NCBI RefSeq assembly: GCF_014905175.1
Contig: NC_057788.1
Location: 15,339,404-15,403,403 of the forward strand
DNA from: Aphidius gifuensis
Taxonomy: Eukaryota; Arthropoda; Insecta; Hymenoptera; Braconidae
DNA: 64,000 nucleotides
Reading direction: 5' to 3'
The notes beneath the pieces are model-generated. The model was not told the DNA's origin. It saw only the letters and a program-made list of their open reading frames with translations, and did no database searches. Positions 1 through 10,623 of the stretch are shown piece after piece. Each line of letters begins with the position of its first letter. Positions within the stretch are counted from its first letter, which is position 1. Both the position numbers and the translations under genes were made by a program.

Positions 1-2560
1 TCAGAGAACAATCGCATCTTGAGTAAACCATTTATTGATTCTTTTCTTAGATTTTATTGGCTTGTATTTCCATGTTTCTTGGACATCTTTCCACGATAAT
101 TTGTTTTGCTTTTCTATACTGGGGACTTGATCAATGTGTGCATAAATTTTAATTTTTTCAGGTTTTTTTTTTGTTTTTGGCTTCAATTTATTTCTTTCTT
201 GACGAGCTGCAGTAAAAGATATACATATATCGCATGTCTATTGCTGTTTTGACAATATCTTGAACTTTTTGAATAAATCTAGGATAGAAGATGTTTTTTT
301 TGTGTTACCAGATATCATTCTTTACTATATTAAACCAACTTTCTACATCAGCATTTGATTTACGGGATACTTCAAATTCTTTAATAATTACAGAAGACTA
401 TATTGTAAAAAACGGAAATATATATTCTAATAAGTAATTAGTATAAGGAGGAAGAATATATATATTTTTTTTAAACAATGTTTTTGTATTTTCTTTGCTT
501 TTTCTATTTGCTTTATCTTCCTTACCCTTCTTGGTTTTTCTATTTTCTTCATCTTTTTTACCCTCCTTTTTGGATTTTTTATTCTCTTCTTTTTCATTAC
601 TCTCGTTTTTGTTTTTTTCATTTTCTTTATCTTCCTTACCCTCGTTTTTGTTTTTTCCATTGTCTTTATCTTTCTCACTCTCCTTCTTTGGTTTTATATT
701 ACTCATTGTTTTTATATATAGTTCATTGAAAAAAAATCCAATATGGTGATCCATGTCGAAGTTTGCTTCCCTCATCGTCATCTTCTACGTCATCATTGCT
801 ATCGCAGCCTCAATTGACTCTGAATCACTATCGATATCAATATTAGTTATTTTTTTTAAAACATATTTAATGTTGGTTTCAACAGTTTCAGACTTATAAA
901 GCTGGCAAAAAATTTCAATCGTCATCTCAAACCAGTCACCAGCCTCTTCGACTGTATTTGAATGGATTAATTTAGAAATTAAATTTTTTGCTACAGTACG
1001 ATCTGGTGAATCTTTTTTTGTAATTTTTTTCAATTTTCTATTGACTGTACCAAAGATGTGGCTCGAACAAACTTGGATTATTAGTTTTTCATCCTTGACA
1101 TTTTTAAATTATTTTCTTTCAAATATCCAAGCCCATTTCAAAAATTAAGTCAGATTTGAGGAGCGAAAACTATTTAGAATACTTTGTATCAAAGCTAAGC
1201 TGAAATCTGTTTCCATTACATCAATTATTTTTTTTTTATATTTTCTTCTCAATGCATCGTGAAAATATTGCAAAAAAATAGTGAGATTTATTACACTGTG
1301 ACGATTGGAAAAAAATTCATCAATAGGAAATCCTCCTTTCCCTATTTCCCCGGTACCTTCAATTACATCTGCATAATACGACGTTTGAGCGTCTGGCTGA
1401 TCATCTGGTTTAGAAATAAATCCAGTACCATCAAAATAAAGCCAGACGTATCCTTTAGATTTTAATTCTTTTTCTTTTGCTGATGGCCAGAAAAACAAAT
1501 TACTTCAAACGGGAAGGTATCTAGTTTTTGTATGTAACCAGGAAATAGAGGATCTTCCCACTTCGGACTACTTCGAAGCTCAGCACATAGTTTTAACAAA
1601 TTTATGTGTATATTATGATCGAGATCATTTTTGGCATTATTATGACTCGATATCTTTTGAAGTACCTGAAGCCCACATATTGCTGTTTGATTTCCATTTA
1701 TAACAGGTTCTCGCGAGGATGTGTTGAATAATTTTTTAAATAATTGATTAGGTCGAGATTCCATTAGCTCTTTACTTAATTGAAGTCTCTTGGCTCCTTT
1801 TTGGAATCTCCTATTTATGTGTGTTGGATCATGCACAACTGGGCCACTTGTTCGAACTTGAGCTATTGCTTCTTTGAAATACAAACCATGCCGAACTTTT
1901 GGACCTCTTGAAGAAGTAGTATTTTCAAAGAAGCAATCTTTGATTGAAATCGTGAAATCCGTACAAGAGATATTCAAACACTTGGCTTTGACATAAAAGT
2001 ATGTACTGTGTTTACATCCGTCAAATAATAAACATTTATGATTTTTAATAGAGTAAACACAAAAAGGAAAATATTGAGCCAAAATTGTACGAAAATCATC
2101 TGTCCATCCTTTTTTCAAACGCAAGCCACCATCCCACCAGTCCCAGAATGATGGTTCAATTTTAATGCTGGGCTGAAGATTAGATTTAACTGTTGAAACA
2201 ATATTAGGTAATAGAGTTGAACCGTGATCTGGGTGAAAAATTATATGACTATCTTTGATTGAATTGTCGAAAATATTATGAGAATATTGAATTTGTGAAA
2301 TAGTGGAAAGCTCGCTTGATAATGTAGAACAATTTTTTTTTATTTCTAGTGACTTACACTTTTGCTTGAATGAATTATTTATTTCTCGTTCTGGATAGTC
2401 ATTCGATGGAAATTGTAGATCTGAAGAATGATATGTTTTTAATTTTTTTATTGATGGACATATTTGTGACGTAGAGTTAGAAGATATGTCAAAAAATTTT
2501 TCTGTTTTTGGTTGTAATATTAAGTTGTCACTTGACGAAGATCGAAAAGGAACTGGTTGA
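1..2560 (-). pseudogene. MULE-like DDE transposase relic
   Basis: Three consecutive minus-strand blocks read as one transposase. Block 1 (about 2556 down to 1462) is open well upstream of its first ATG at 2124 and holds a Ser-rich N-terminal part and WDWWDGGLRLKKGW. Block 2 (1498-1145) has YVWLYFDGTG, a first catalytic Asp context, then a conserved region ending in VMETDFSLALIQS, a TD-x-AL context for the second Asp. Block 3 (about 1110-300) has VCSSHIFGTV (the C-x2-H signature that follows the second Asp in MULE enzymes) and ADVESWFNIVK near 320-350, a candidate catalytic Glu. Frame shifts near 1480 and 1130, a stop near 305-310 and stops in the Lys-rich C-terminal tail show it is not functional. 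The class call rests on motif order only; another RNase H-fold transposase family is possible. No terminal inverted repeats were found and the left end may lie outside the window. Confidence 0.6.
1145..1498 (-). pseudogene. Catalytic-core block of the MULE-like transposase
   Basis: This 117-residue minus-strand frame is the best preserved part of the transposase relic. It begins inside a Lys-rich stretch (SAKEKELKSKGY), then gives WLYFDGTGF, a long loop with YYADVIEGTGEIGKGGFP, and the helix DVMETDFSLALIQSILNSF. In the MULE superfamily the first Asp lies on the strand before the D-x-TG turn and the second in TD followed by a helix with AL. It overlaps the upstream block (end 1462) by 37 bases in another frame, so one frameshift separates them. 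I see no start codon that would make it a gene on its own. Confidence 0.55.
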
Positions 2561-2659
2561 GGTTCTTATGTTTTTTAACTCTTTCTCAACCTTTAATTTT
2601 TGAACTACAAATTAAACCCTTTTCACCACAGATTACTACAAATTCTAACAAATGTAGCC

Positions 2660-2935
2660 AGGCCAAAGGGCATGCGCGTGAACTCCCAGTGACCACGTGG
2701 AGTCGAAAAAGCAGTCTTGTGCGCATCTTTGGGATCCATTTCTATTTGATGGTATCCAGATGCTAAGTCAAATACAGAGAAATATTTTGAACCCCCCAAC
2801 TGGTCTCATATATCGGTAATGTTGGGCAGCGGAAACGCATCCGGAAAAGTTTTTTCATTTAATGGTCTGTAATCAATTACCATTCTGTGTCTAATATTGC
2901 CTTTAGAATCAGGTTTTTTAGGGACAATCCAGACC
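2660..2935 (-). pseudogene. Gypsy reverse transcriptase fragment (outer element)
   Basis: On the minus strand this encodes VWIVPKKPDSKG, the MVIDYRPLNE strand, PLPNITDI, the catalytic Asp of RT motif A in SVFDLASGYHQIEM, and TRMPFGLA. These are fingers and palm motifs of Ty3/Gypsy reverse transcriptases. One in-frame stop follows PLPNITDI. The sequence ends before the YxDD box, where it meets unrelated sequence near 2657. Upstream on the minus strand it is separated from the rest of pol by the SINE dimer. Confidence 0.85.
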
Positions 2936-3300
2936 ACATTTTTTTTGAAAAAAAAAAAAAAAACCAGAAACTTAGAAAAAATAACGAAGTTCCCCCGCCG
3001 GGAATCGAACTCGGGTCTTTTGCTTTCCGGGCAAACGCCTTGACCACTAGACCACAGGGCTTCTTACTTTTTCTAAGTTTCATCAAATTAACTCCGACGT
3101 CCTTCTATGCGTCAATTCATTTTTTGAAAAAAACCAGAAACTTAGAAAAAATAACGAAGTTCCCCCGCCGGGAATCGAACCCGGGTCTTTTGCTTTCCGG
3201 GCAAACGCCTTGACCACTAGACCACAGGGCTTCTTACTTTTTCTAAGTTTCATCAAATTAACTCCGACGTCCTTCTATGCGTCAATTCATTTTTTGAAAA
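2936..3300 (-). repeat. Tandem pair of tRNA-derived SINE units
   Basis: Two near-identical units of about 170-180 bp lie head to tail inside the outer Gypsy RT gene. Each has a tRNA-like head on the minus strand (3060-2991 and 3230-3161) with an A box (TGGTCTAGTGG) and a B box (GGTTCGATTCC in the second copy; the first has AGTTCGATTCC). The shared tail contains CTTAGAAAAA and a homopolymer. The acceptor stem pairs poorly and the anticodon loop begins CC instead of having U at position 33, so these are not working tRNAs. The units differ at only a few positions, mainly A-run length. Confidence 0.8.
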
Positions 3301-3315
3301 AAAAAAAAGGATTAA

Positions 3316-4202
3316 TTATGCTGAAGGTTTAATTATGCCTTTCAAAACTCCCTCTTGTACCTGCCTTTCGACTTCTTTCAGCAAATTATGAGGAGGTCTA
3401 TAAATTTTATTATTTATGGGGAGTTCGTCTGTCGTGGGGATACGATGACGAACCAAATGTGTTGAACTCAATGGTTCATCAGGCAATTGAAACCTGTCAG
3501 AATATTTTTTTATTATGTTACATACATGGTCCAACTCTTCCGCATTTAAATGTTCAAGTCTTAATAATTCTTTAACTTTATCATAACGTGTCATAATTTT
3601 TACTTCATCTATTGTATATATTTTATTGGTTGAATTTATTTCCGCATATCCGGAAAAATTGGACTCTGTAATAATTGGAAAAGTTAATTTGTTTTTATTT
3701 AATTTAACATCAGAATTTCTTCGCCAATTTTCTTTTTTCTTTTTGATACTATTAAACGCTTTATTATGATATGGATTAAAAAATTTAATTTCATTTTTAT
3801 TTTCATTTAAAGAGATTTTATTTAATTCAACATCATTTATTTTTACTAGTTCTTTATTTGAAACCCTACTCAAAGGAATTTCATTTAAATCAATATCATT
3901 TTTTTTGAATAATTTTTCATTTGAAACCCTACTCAAAGGAATGTTATTTAATTTTAATAATTTTTAATTTGAAAACCTACTCAAAAGAATTTCATTTAAA
4001 TCAGTATTATTTAATTTTAATAATTTTTCATTTGAAATCAATTTGGCACTCTCCAGAGAATTTCCGGTTCCGGATTCCATCGTTCTCTCGAGCGTGTCGT
4101 TTACAGTTTTGAAATCGACCATATTTATTTCTGAACCTATAATAAACCCTTTTATTTTTGGGTTTTCAAAAACAATAGATTTTTCATTAATTTCCAATAT
4201 AT
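3316..4202 (-). pseudogene. Outer Gypsy pol linker and RT N-terminus with tandem peptide repeats
   Basis: The minus-strand frame continues the protease side of the outer element (FDKHI before the inner insertion, LEINEKSIVF after it). It then shows three to four imperfect copies of a unit like SNEKLLKLNNTDLNEI..LSR between about 4060 and 3790. After this comes a Gypsy pol segment: LLRLEHLNAEELDHV, YSDRFQLPDEPL, HRIPTTDELPINNKIY and GVLKGIIKPSA, the usual entry into the RT fingers. An in-frame stop lies near 3965 and another follows KPSA at the SINE junction. The repeats lie where Gypsy elements normally have a short linker. Confidence 0.8.
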
Positions 4203-4416
4203 TGTTACGAATATGGAGTTAATCATTCCCTCCTCCTATATGATAGACAGAGACAGACAATATAGAATGAGTTAATAACAAATGACGACCTTAGTAACGG
4301 GAAAGAGATGAGAGAAAGAGTTAAGTTGCAGTTGCATTAGAATAGCAAAGGAATAAAGACCTATTAATTTAAATAGTAAAGAGAGATATCGTTTATTTTA
4401 ACCCTAAAACGTAACA
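4203..4416 (+). repeat. 5' LTR of inner Gypsy element
   Basis: A 214-bp LTR with terminal inverted TGTTACG/CGTAACA. It matches 10410-10623 at all but eight positions. The preceding ATAT is the target duplication. Confidence 0.93.
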
Positions 4417-4417
4417 T

Positions 4418-4429
4418 TGGTGTCAGAAG
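4418..4429 (+). promoter_or_regulatory. Candidate primer binding site
   Basis: TGGTGTCAGAAG lies one base after the 5' LTR. It starts with TGG, as expected for pairing to the CCA end of a tRNA primer in Gypsy-type elements. The primer tRNA was not identified. Confidence 0.65.
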
Positions 4430-4683
4430 AAAAATTAAAAAATAAAATACAAAGAAAATATTACATAAGAAAATAAAAAAAAATAAATATAAATTCATTA
4501 AGTTAATTAAATCGAACTCTATTTTATTTGAAATAGTGAAACGCTCACAGAATAAAAAAATAAAAAAAAAAAAAAAAAAAAAGGGAAATAAAATAACATT
4601 AAATAAAAAAAAAAAATAATAATAATAATAATAATAATAAAGAGTGATATTTGAGTGTGACAAATAAATAAAAATAAAAAAAA

Positions 4684-5712
4684 ATGTCTAAATCAGATTT
4701 AGAAGCTTTAAAAAAAAAATTTGATGAAAAAATATTAGTGTTCAGAGAATCTCTACGAAGAGAATTAGAAGAATCACGTAAAATAGCTAGAGAAGGAACA
4801 ATTCAATTATTCAGAGAAACTAATAGCTCTACAAATATCAGTGAACCTGGGATTAGACTTCAAAAAAATTGTAACTCAAAAGAACACAAGAACAATAAAC
4901 CAACAATAAGATCGGAACATGTTTTCTCAAGAAATTCACCTCATATCCAGATAAATAAATTTAAATCCTTACCAGAAATAATCATTGGAGCTTCAACTTC
5001 TAATTCCAATACGTATAACACTAATAAAAATTATGACTCAACAACAAACGTTACACGTAACAACTCAATAATTAAACTCAATGATTATGACGGATTAACC
5101 TCGTGGAATCGCTATCAAATTCATTTTAATATTGTCGCAGAAAATAATAATTGGAATAAAGGTGAAAAGGCAGCTCAATTAGCATCATCATTAAGAGGTA
5201 AAGCTCAAGTAGTATTAGAAAACTTGTCGGCCACTGAATTGAAAGAAATTGATAAGATAACAGAATTACTGGACAAAAAATTTAATGAAAGACAATTTTC
5301 TCGTATGTATTATAATCAATTTTTAGGATTAAAACAAAAATACGACCAGGATTTTTCGAATTTCGCGGAAGAAATTGAAAAATTGACTAATTTAGCTCAT
5401 TTCAACCTACCAAGTGAAGCACGCGACCGTATAGCATGTCTCCAATTCATTAATGGAATTCACAACTCACGAATCGAAATCACCCTACGTTCAGAAAGAA
5501 TAGAGTCTCTATACGAAGCAGTTAAAAGAGCAAGTGAGTTGTTATCTGTTACAAATTTAGTTTATAAAAATAAAAAAAAAAAAGATATGAGAAATTCAAA
5601 ATTTAATTCAAGATTTAAACCTTATGAATACCATTATAAAAATAAAAATGAAAAAATGATTGATAATAATAACTTTGAAAAGAGAAATAATAATTATAAT
5701 AATAATCATTGA
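4684..5712 (+). CDS. Gag polyprotein of inner Gypsy element
   Basis: A 342-residue frame beginning MSKSDLEALKKKFDEK, directly after an A-rich leader. Residues 1-45 are charged and likely coiled coil. Residues about 120-270 resemble the capsid domain of Gypsy gag (DYDGLTSWNRYQIHF, KGEKAAQLASSLRGKAQ, LKQKYDQDFSNFAEEIEKL). The tail is Asn/Lys rich and stops at 5712. A zinc knuckle (CYKCKKAGHYANNC) follows at about 5735-5776 in a different frame, so gag has lost its nucleocapsid region by frameshift, or pol starts there. Role: virus-like particle formation in the cytoplasm. The ATG at 4684 is the first in frame after the leader. Confidence 0.88.
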   Translation: MSKSDLEALKKKFDEKILVFRESLRRELEESRKIAREGTIQLFRETNSSTNISEPGIRLQKNCNSKEHKNNKPTIRSEHVFSRNSPHIQINKFKSLPEIIIGASTSNSNTYNTNKNYDSTTNVTRNNSIIKLNDYDGLTSWNRYQIHFNIVAENNNWNKGEKAAQLASSLRGKAQVVLENLSATELKEIDKITELLDKKFNERQFSRMYYNQFLGLKQKYDQDFSNFAEEIEKLTNLAHFNLPSEARDRIACLQFINGIHNSRIEITLRSERIESLYEAVKRASELLSVTNLVYKNKKKKDMRNSKFNSRFKPYEYHYKNKNEKMIDNNNFEKRNNNYNNNH

Positions 5713-5833
5713 AATAATCATCTGAAATCGTTTGTTATAAATGCAAAAAAGCGGGCCACTATGCAAATAATTGTGATAAAAATAAAAATATTCATCAAAA
5801 TAAAAATAATTCGTTAAACTAGAGGGAACCAGT

Positions 5834-6049
5834 TTGTTGGGGGACAAATTGGTTCCAACTAATTTAAAAATTTATAAAATCGAACATAGAAATGAAAATG
5901 ATAAAAAATTAAAAATATTTGGTTCTATTGAAGAAATTAAATGTATGATGATTATAGACACTGGCTCTGACATAACTGTAGTTAACAATAAAATAATCAA
6001 TAAAATAAAAAAATCACTTATCACTATAAGAAAAAATTTAAAAATTTAA
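5834..6049 (+). pseudogene. Retropepsin N-terminal part (inner Gypsy)
   Basis: The frame contains IKCMMIIDTGSDITVVNN, the D-T-G active-site loop of retroviral-type aspartic proteases. The matching C-terminal strand (DDAILGIDFLKK) appears only after about 6545. Between them lies sequence without coding character, so the enzyme is split. Confidence 0.8.
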
Positions 6050-6099
6050 ACAGCATCGACAAAAAAATTTCCATTTAAGGAATATCCAGCACAAATCAA

Positions 6100-6545
6100 A
6101 AATACGGATAGAGCCTTGGAATTTTTTAAGTAGCTTAATGAAAGAGTAATACACACACTCAAATTTTATCATAATTTTCTCGTAGCTAATTACTTAGTAA
6201 TTAATTAATAAAGTAGGCTACTTTTTTGGAGGTTATACATAGGTTCTTATGGAGAGTCCGGTTGAGTTTTTAGAGACCTGGTTAGCCATTTCATGAAAAA
6301 TACGGCTAGCTTTATCAAAAACTAAGTATAGATGTAAGAAACAATAAGGAAACTTTTGATATAAAAATTAATAGGGCTTATTTTACAACAAATAAAAATA
6401 AATTTTTGTCTTCGTCTAAATACTTAAGTGGAAGTGAGAAACGAGATTTTCTCCTTTTTTTTTATCTCGTTCGCACTCATAGAAATATTATGTTTCTAAA
6501 TGTCATCCACAAGAGGTCTCTAGATATGCGCAGGTAACACCTTAA
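6100..6545. repeat. Non-coding insertion in the inner Gypsy protease
   Basis: The stretch between the two halves of retropepsin has no pol-like reading. It shares GGAGGTTATACATA and GGTTCTTATGGAGA-like words, and an AATTACTTAGTAATTAATTA stretch, with the TTAA-flanked MITE at 49711-50217. It is probably a rearranged copy of that family. Exact ends and a target duplication could not be fixed. Confidence 0.45.
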
Positions 6546-8091
6546 AAATATTAAAAATCTCGATATAAAAATCAATAATATAACCACTAACTTCGATATT
6601 ATCACAGCCGATATTAAAGATGATGCAATTTTAGGAATAGATTTTCTAAAGAAAAATGAAATTTTCACAAAATTTCAGGATTTAATATCAAAAAAATTTG
6701 ATATGAATAACGAAATTAAAATAATATCAATCAATCAAATAGAATTAAAAGAAATTGAAATACCAGAAATTTTATCAGATCAAATAAAAAATTCTTCAAA
6801 ATTATTAACAAATGATCAAATCATAGACTGTGAAAAATTTTTTAGTAAATTTCAAGATTGTTTCAAATGGAATGGATTAGGTTGCAATCAAAAAATTAAC
6901 CATAAAATAAACGTAACAAATACAAAACCAATTAAACAAAATCCACGTCGTATTCCTTTTCATTCTATAGAACTAACTTACGATAAATTACAAGAAATGA
7001 TAAAAAATGATATAATCGAGCCAAGTCACAGTGCTTGGTCTTCACCAGTTGTATTAGTTAAAAAAAAGATGGTGATATAAGATTTTGTCAAGACTATCGT
7101 CAATTAAATGACGTTACAATCAAAGATTCAATTCCAGTACCTAATATCGAAGATTTACTTAATCTTACAAGAGGATCATGTTGTTTTTCTACAATTGACC
7201 TTAAGAGTGGTCATTGGCAAATTCCTTTGGAACCAGAGGATAAGGAAAAAACAGCATTTGCAATTGTTAATGAACTATGGCAATACAAAGTACTACCCTT
7301 TGGCCTGTGTAATGCTCCTGCAAATTTTATGAGGATTATGTACAAAGTTTTAGAAGGATTATTAGAAAAAGCATTTTGAGTATATTTAGATGATATAATT
7401 ATTCTAGGAAAAAACTTCGATGAACACGTTACAAATTTACAAATGGTTTTTTCAAGATTAGTAGAAGCAAACCTTAAAGTTAATCATAAAAAATGCTATT
7501 TTTTTCAAAGAGAAGACCCTTGGAATCACGCGATTCCTTGGATATGTGATTAATGGTACAGAATTTAAGTGTCAATAAGATAAAATTAAAACAGTTTTAG
7601 AATGGCCAACTCCGAGTAATATTACTGAACTACAAAGTTTCTTAGGCTTATGCTCTTATTATAGAAAATTTGGAAAAAATTTTGCAAATATTGCAAGACC
7701 ATTACATGAATTAACTGAAAAAAATAAACAGTTTTTATGGAATAATGATGCTGAAATAGCCTTTAAAAAATTAAAAGATATTCTAACTTCATTCTCAATC
7801 CTAACAACTCCAAAATTAAATGGTGAATTTATATTAGATACTGATGCATCAAATTTTGCATTAGGATCCACTCTTTCACAAATTCAAAATAATGAGGAAA
7901 AAGTAATAGCATATTTTAGCAAATGCCTTAATAAAACAGAAAAAAATTACTGTGTAACCAGAAGAGAATTATTAGCTATAATTAAATCAGTTGAGCATTC
8001 CCGTCATTATTTAATTGGAAAAAAATTTACAATTTGGACTGATCACGCATCATTGAGATGGCTCATATCGTTTAAAAATTGAGAAGGTCAA

Positions 8092-9105
8092 ATGGCAAGA
8101 TGGATGGAAATTTTAAGTAACTTCGATTTTGAAATACAGTATAGACCAGGCAAAATACATTCTAATGCAGATGCACTATCGAGAAGACCATGCACTTGTG
8201 AAAAATGTACTAAAAATTTTGATAAGAAACAGAAGGAAGATAAATATACAATTTTTCAAATTGTTTGTAATGGAGATGATACATTGAATTGGAAAGAATT
8301 ACAAAATGAGGATCCAATCATTAAAACACTCATTGAATTTAAGAAAGTAAATAAAATACCTGACTGGAAAGAAATTTCACCATTAGGAGAAATTATGAAA
8401 ATTTATTTATTAATTTGGGATTCATTAATCCTTAAAGATGAATGTTTATTTCGTAATTGGGAATCATCAGATAAAACAAAGTTTATATTACAAATAATAG
8501 TACCAGAGGAAAATACAAAACAAATTTTAGAAGAAGCACACGATAATCCAGCAGGTGGACATTTTGGAATAAATAAAACACTTGCAAAAATTAGAAAAAA
8601 TTTCTACTGGGCAAAATGTAAACAAGACGTTGAAGAATGGTGTAAAAGATGTAAAATTTGTTTCGCTAAAAAAGGCCCTCATAAAAAAGTTAAAGGAAAA
8701 TTTCAAATTGTTAATCCAAGCTTTCCATTTAAACGATTAGCAATAGATAATCTGGGACCTTTACTTAAATCTAAAACAGGAAATCGTTATATATTAGTAA
8801 TAACAGACTATTTTTCTCGTTGGCCAGAAGCAATACCATTACCGAATTTCAAAGCTACAACCGTAGCAGAAGCTTTAATAGTGAATGTTATTTCAAGATT
8901 TGCAATTCCATTAGAACTTCATTCAGATCAAGGAAGAAACTTTGAATCTGAAGTTTTTAAAGAAACAATGAAGTTATTAAATATCCATAAAACTCGGACA
9001 ACTCCTCTTCATCCAGAATCTAATGGTATGGTACAAAGATTGAATCGAACTTTAAAAGAATATCTGGCAAAATATGTAGCTCAACATCAGAAAAGATTGA
9101 GATAA
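8092..9105 (+). CDS. RNase H end plus integrase core of inner Gypsy (frame fragment)
   Basis: A 337-residue open frame within pol. Residues 1-33 finish RNase H (FDFEIQYRPGKIHSNADALS). An H2C2 zinc domain follows with H150, H157, C184 and C187. The catalytic core has D219 (LAIDNLGP) and D279 (HSDQGRNF), exactly 35 residues before position 315. The expected catalytic Glu at 315 is Gln (NGMVQRLNR), which should abolish strand transfer. The frame stops at 9105; the GPY/F-type C-terminal region resumes in another frame at 9367-9588. It follows the RT frames and is part of the same polyprotein, not a separate gene. Confidence 0.88.
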   Translation: MARWMEILSNFDFEIQYRPGKIHSNADALSRRPCTCEKCTKNFDKKQKEDKYTIFQIVCNGDDTLNWKELQNEDPIIKTLIEFKKVNKIPDWKEISPLGEIMKIYLLIWDSLILKDECLFRNWESSDKTKFILQIIVPEENTKQILEEAHDNPAGGHFGINKTLAKIRKNFYWAKCKQDVEEWCKRCKICFAKKGPHKKVKGKFQIVNPSFPFKRLAIDNLGPLLKSKTGNRYILVITDYFSRWPEAIPLPNFKATTVAEALIVNVISRFAIPLELHSDQGRNFESEVFKETMKLLNIHKTRTTPLHPESNGMVQRLNRTLKEYLAKYVAQHQKRLR

Positions 9106-9366
9106 ATGGGTCCCTTTATTTCTTTTGGCTTATAGATCAGCAAAGCATGAAACCACACAATATACACCAGCAAAATTAATGTTGGGTCGAGAATTAAGAT
9201 TACCTTTGGATTTAATTCGGGACAACTTCCTGAAACTGAAATAAATCCAATTCCTGAATTTGTAGAAGAGTTAAGAGAAGAAATATTAAATATTCATGAA
9301 GATGTCAGAAAAATATTAAAATTTAAAAATGATAAATTAAAATCAAAATTCGATCTAAAATCTCAA

Positions 9367-9588
9367 ATGGTGTCATTTAATCCAGGTGAGAAGGTTTGGT
9401 TCTATATCCCCCATAGAACCATTGGTAAATGTGAAAAATTACAATCAAATTGGGACGGATCTTATTTAATTAAAAATAAAATTAACGAAGTAATTTATAG
9501 AATAAAAAAAATACCAAATGGAAGACTTAAAGTCGTGCACGTGAACAGAATTTATCCATACGTAGAACAAGAGTATTTTTGTGATTAA
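9367..9588 (+). pseudogene. Integrase C-terminal (GPY/F-like) region of inner Gypsy
   Basis: The frame reads FNPGEKVWFYIPHR, then LQSNWDGSYLIKNKIN and GRLKVVHVNRIYPY, the pattern of the Gypsy integrase tail that contacts DNA. It is separated from the catalytic core by frameshifted sequence (9106-9366) that still encodes LLAYRSAKHETTQYTPAKLM in another frame. Confidence 0.8.
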
Positions 9589-10409
9589 ATTAAATAATAA
9601 ATAAATAAATGAATGATTTAAAAAAAAAAAAAAATATACATAGATTAAAAGTTCTTACTTTAAGTAAAAGTAAGATAAGAATTTTAAAAAATGGCCCTCG
9701 ATGGACTGAGGTTCCTTGTTTCGAGTAGGAAACAAGGTTGAGAAATAAATAAATAAAAATCCTAGGTAAAATTTTTAGTCACTGCCTTGGCATGATTCCT
9801 TGGAATAATGGCGGACGTGTTGTCCCTTTAATGAGAAATTCTCATCAATGGCCTGTATAAGAGCATGAATGTGACTTGGTTATTGATGGGTGTACACCAC
9901 AGATTAAAATACTAGTAAAAATGATAATTGATGTTGTTTGTTTTCAAAGGACGCTTTGAAAATGAATAAATAATAACAATATATTTATCATAATAATATA
10001 ATTATGCAAATTATATTTTTTCTAGGTTTTCTTAATTTACTTATTTAGGTTGATATTATACTACATGGAGGAATAATTAAATTGCAATCATAAATACAAT
10101 TAATCATCTAGGAGAAGACAGATATCTAGGAGAAGAATAAATCAATAAAATAAAGATAGATGGAATGAAGATATTCTATTGACTGAACAAAATTGACTGT
10201 AGATATAAAATAGAATTGTAAATGCTGTTCGTTTAGAGTTTTTACATTGGGTTTTCCCCTGAACCTTGAGTAAATACTGAACAACATCTTAGGATAACTC
10301 GAGAATCCCCAGTGGTCAAGGATCTGATTGATATAATCAGGTTGTTGAACATTCTTGAGCTGTAGGTTATGGATTGTCGGGACGACAATCTTCATTGGGC
10401 GGAGGGTAG
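9589..10409 (+). other. 3' untranslated region and polypurine tract of inner Gypsy
   Basis: No credible frame is seen here. The stretch is AT-rich with short A runs and ends in GGGCGGAGGGTAG (10398-10409), a purine-rich tract immediately before the 3' LTR, as needed for plus-strand priming. Confidence 0.6.
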
Positions 10410-10623
10410 TGTTACGAATATGAAGTTAATCATTCCCTCCTCCTATATGATAGACAGAGACAGACAATATAGAATTAGTTAATAACAAATGACGACCTTA
10501 GTAACGGTAAAGAGATGAGAGAAAGAGTCAAGTTGCAGTTGCAATAGAATAGCAAATGAATAAAGACCTATTAATTTAAATAGAAAAGAGAGATATCATT
10601 TATTTTAACCCTAAAACGTAACA
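10410..10623 (+). repeat. 3' LTR of inner Gypsy element
   Basis: 214 bp, TGTTACG...CGTAACA, 8 differences from the 5' LTR, followed by the ATAT target duplication. Confidence 0.93.

Larger units (their letters stand above)
5733..9588 (+). pseudogene. Pol polyprotein of inner Gypsy element (protease-RT-RNase H-integrase), broken
   Basis: Successive plus-strand frames give: a zinc knuckle; retropepsin (MIIDTGSDITVVN near 5950, and DAILGIDFL near 6630, split by about 0.5 kb of non-coding insert); RT (IIEPSHSAWSSPVVLVKKK, FSTIDLKSGHWQIPL, LPFGLCNAPANFM, VYLDDIIILG near 7380); RNase H (ILDTDASNFALGS, WTDHASLRWL); and integrase. Lesions include a frameshift near 7070, a TGA just before the YLDD box (7378), a frameshift near 7520, a TAA near 7577, a TGA near 8080 and a frameshift near 9100. 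Domain order (RT-RH-IN) and the GPY-like integrase tail fit Ty3/Gypsy. The protein cannot be made from this copy. Confidence 0.9.
4203..10623 (+). mobile_element. Inner Gypsy LTR retrotransposon (full length, inactivated)
   Basis: A 6421-bp element bounded by 214-bp direct LTRs that start TGTTACG and end CGTAACA. The target duplication is ATAT on both sides (4199-4202 and 10624-10627). It has a primer binding site just inside the 5' LTR, gag, a CCHC knuckle, retropepsin, RT, RNase H, integrase and a purine-rich tract before the 3' LTR. The LTRs differ at 8 of 214 positions by my count, so insertion was not very recent. Pol carries several frameshifts and stops and a non-coding insertion in the protease gene. 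It lies in opposite orientation inside the protease-to-RT part of the outer Gypsy element. Confidence 0.93.

Noticed and set aside
398..781. 127-codon Lys/Glu/Asn-rich minus-strand frame and its shadows on the other strand
   Set aside because: It is a low-complexity imperfect repeat of about 30 bp inside the C-terminal region of the transposase relic; the opposite-strand Phe/Leu-rich frames are its shadow.
2887..3213. 108-codon plus-strand frame over the SINE dimer
   Set aside because: It is an accidental reading through the two SINE units and their A runs, with no start context or domain.
2991..3230. Two functional tRNA genes
   Set aside because: A and B boxes are good but the acceptor stems mismatch at several positions and the anticodon loop lacks U33; the tandem copies share non-tRNA tails, so SINE is the better call.
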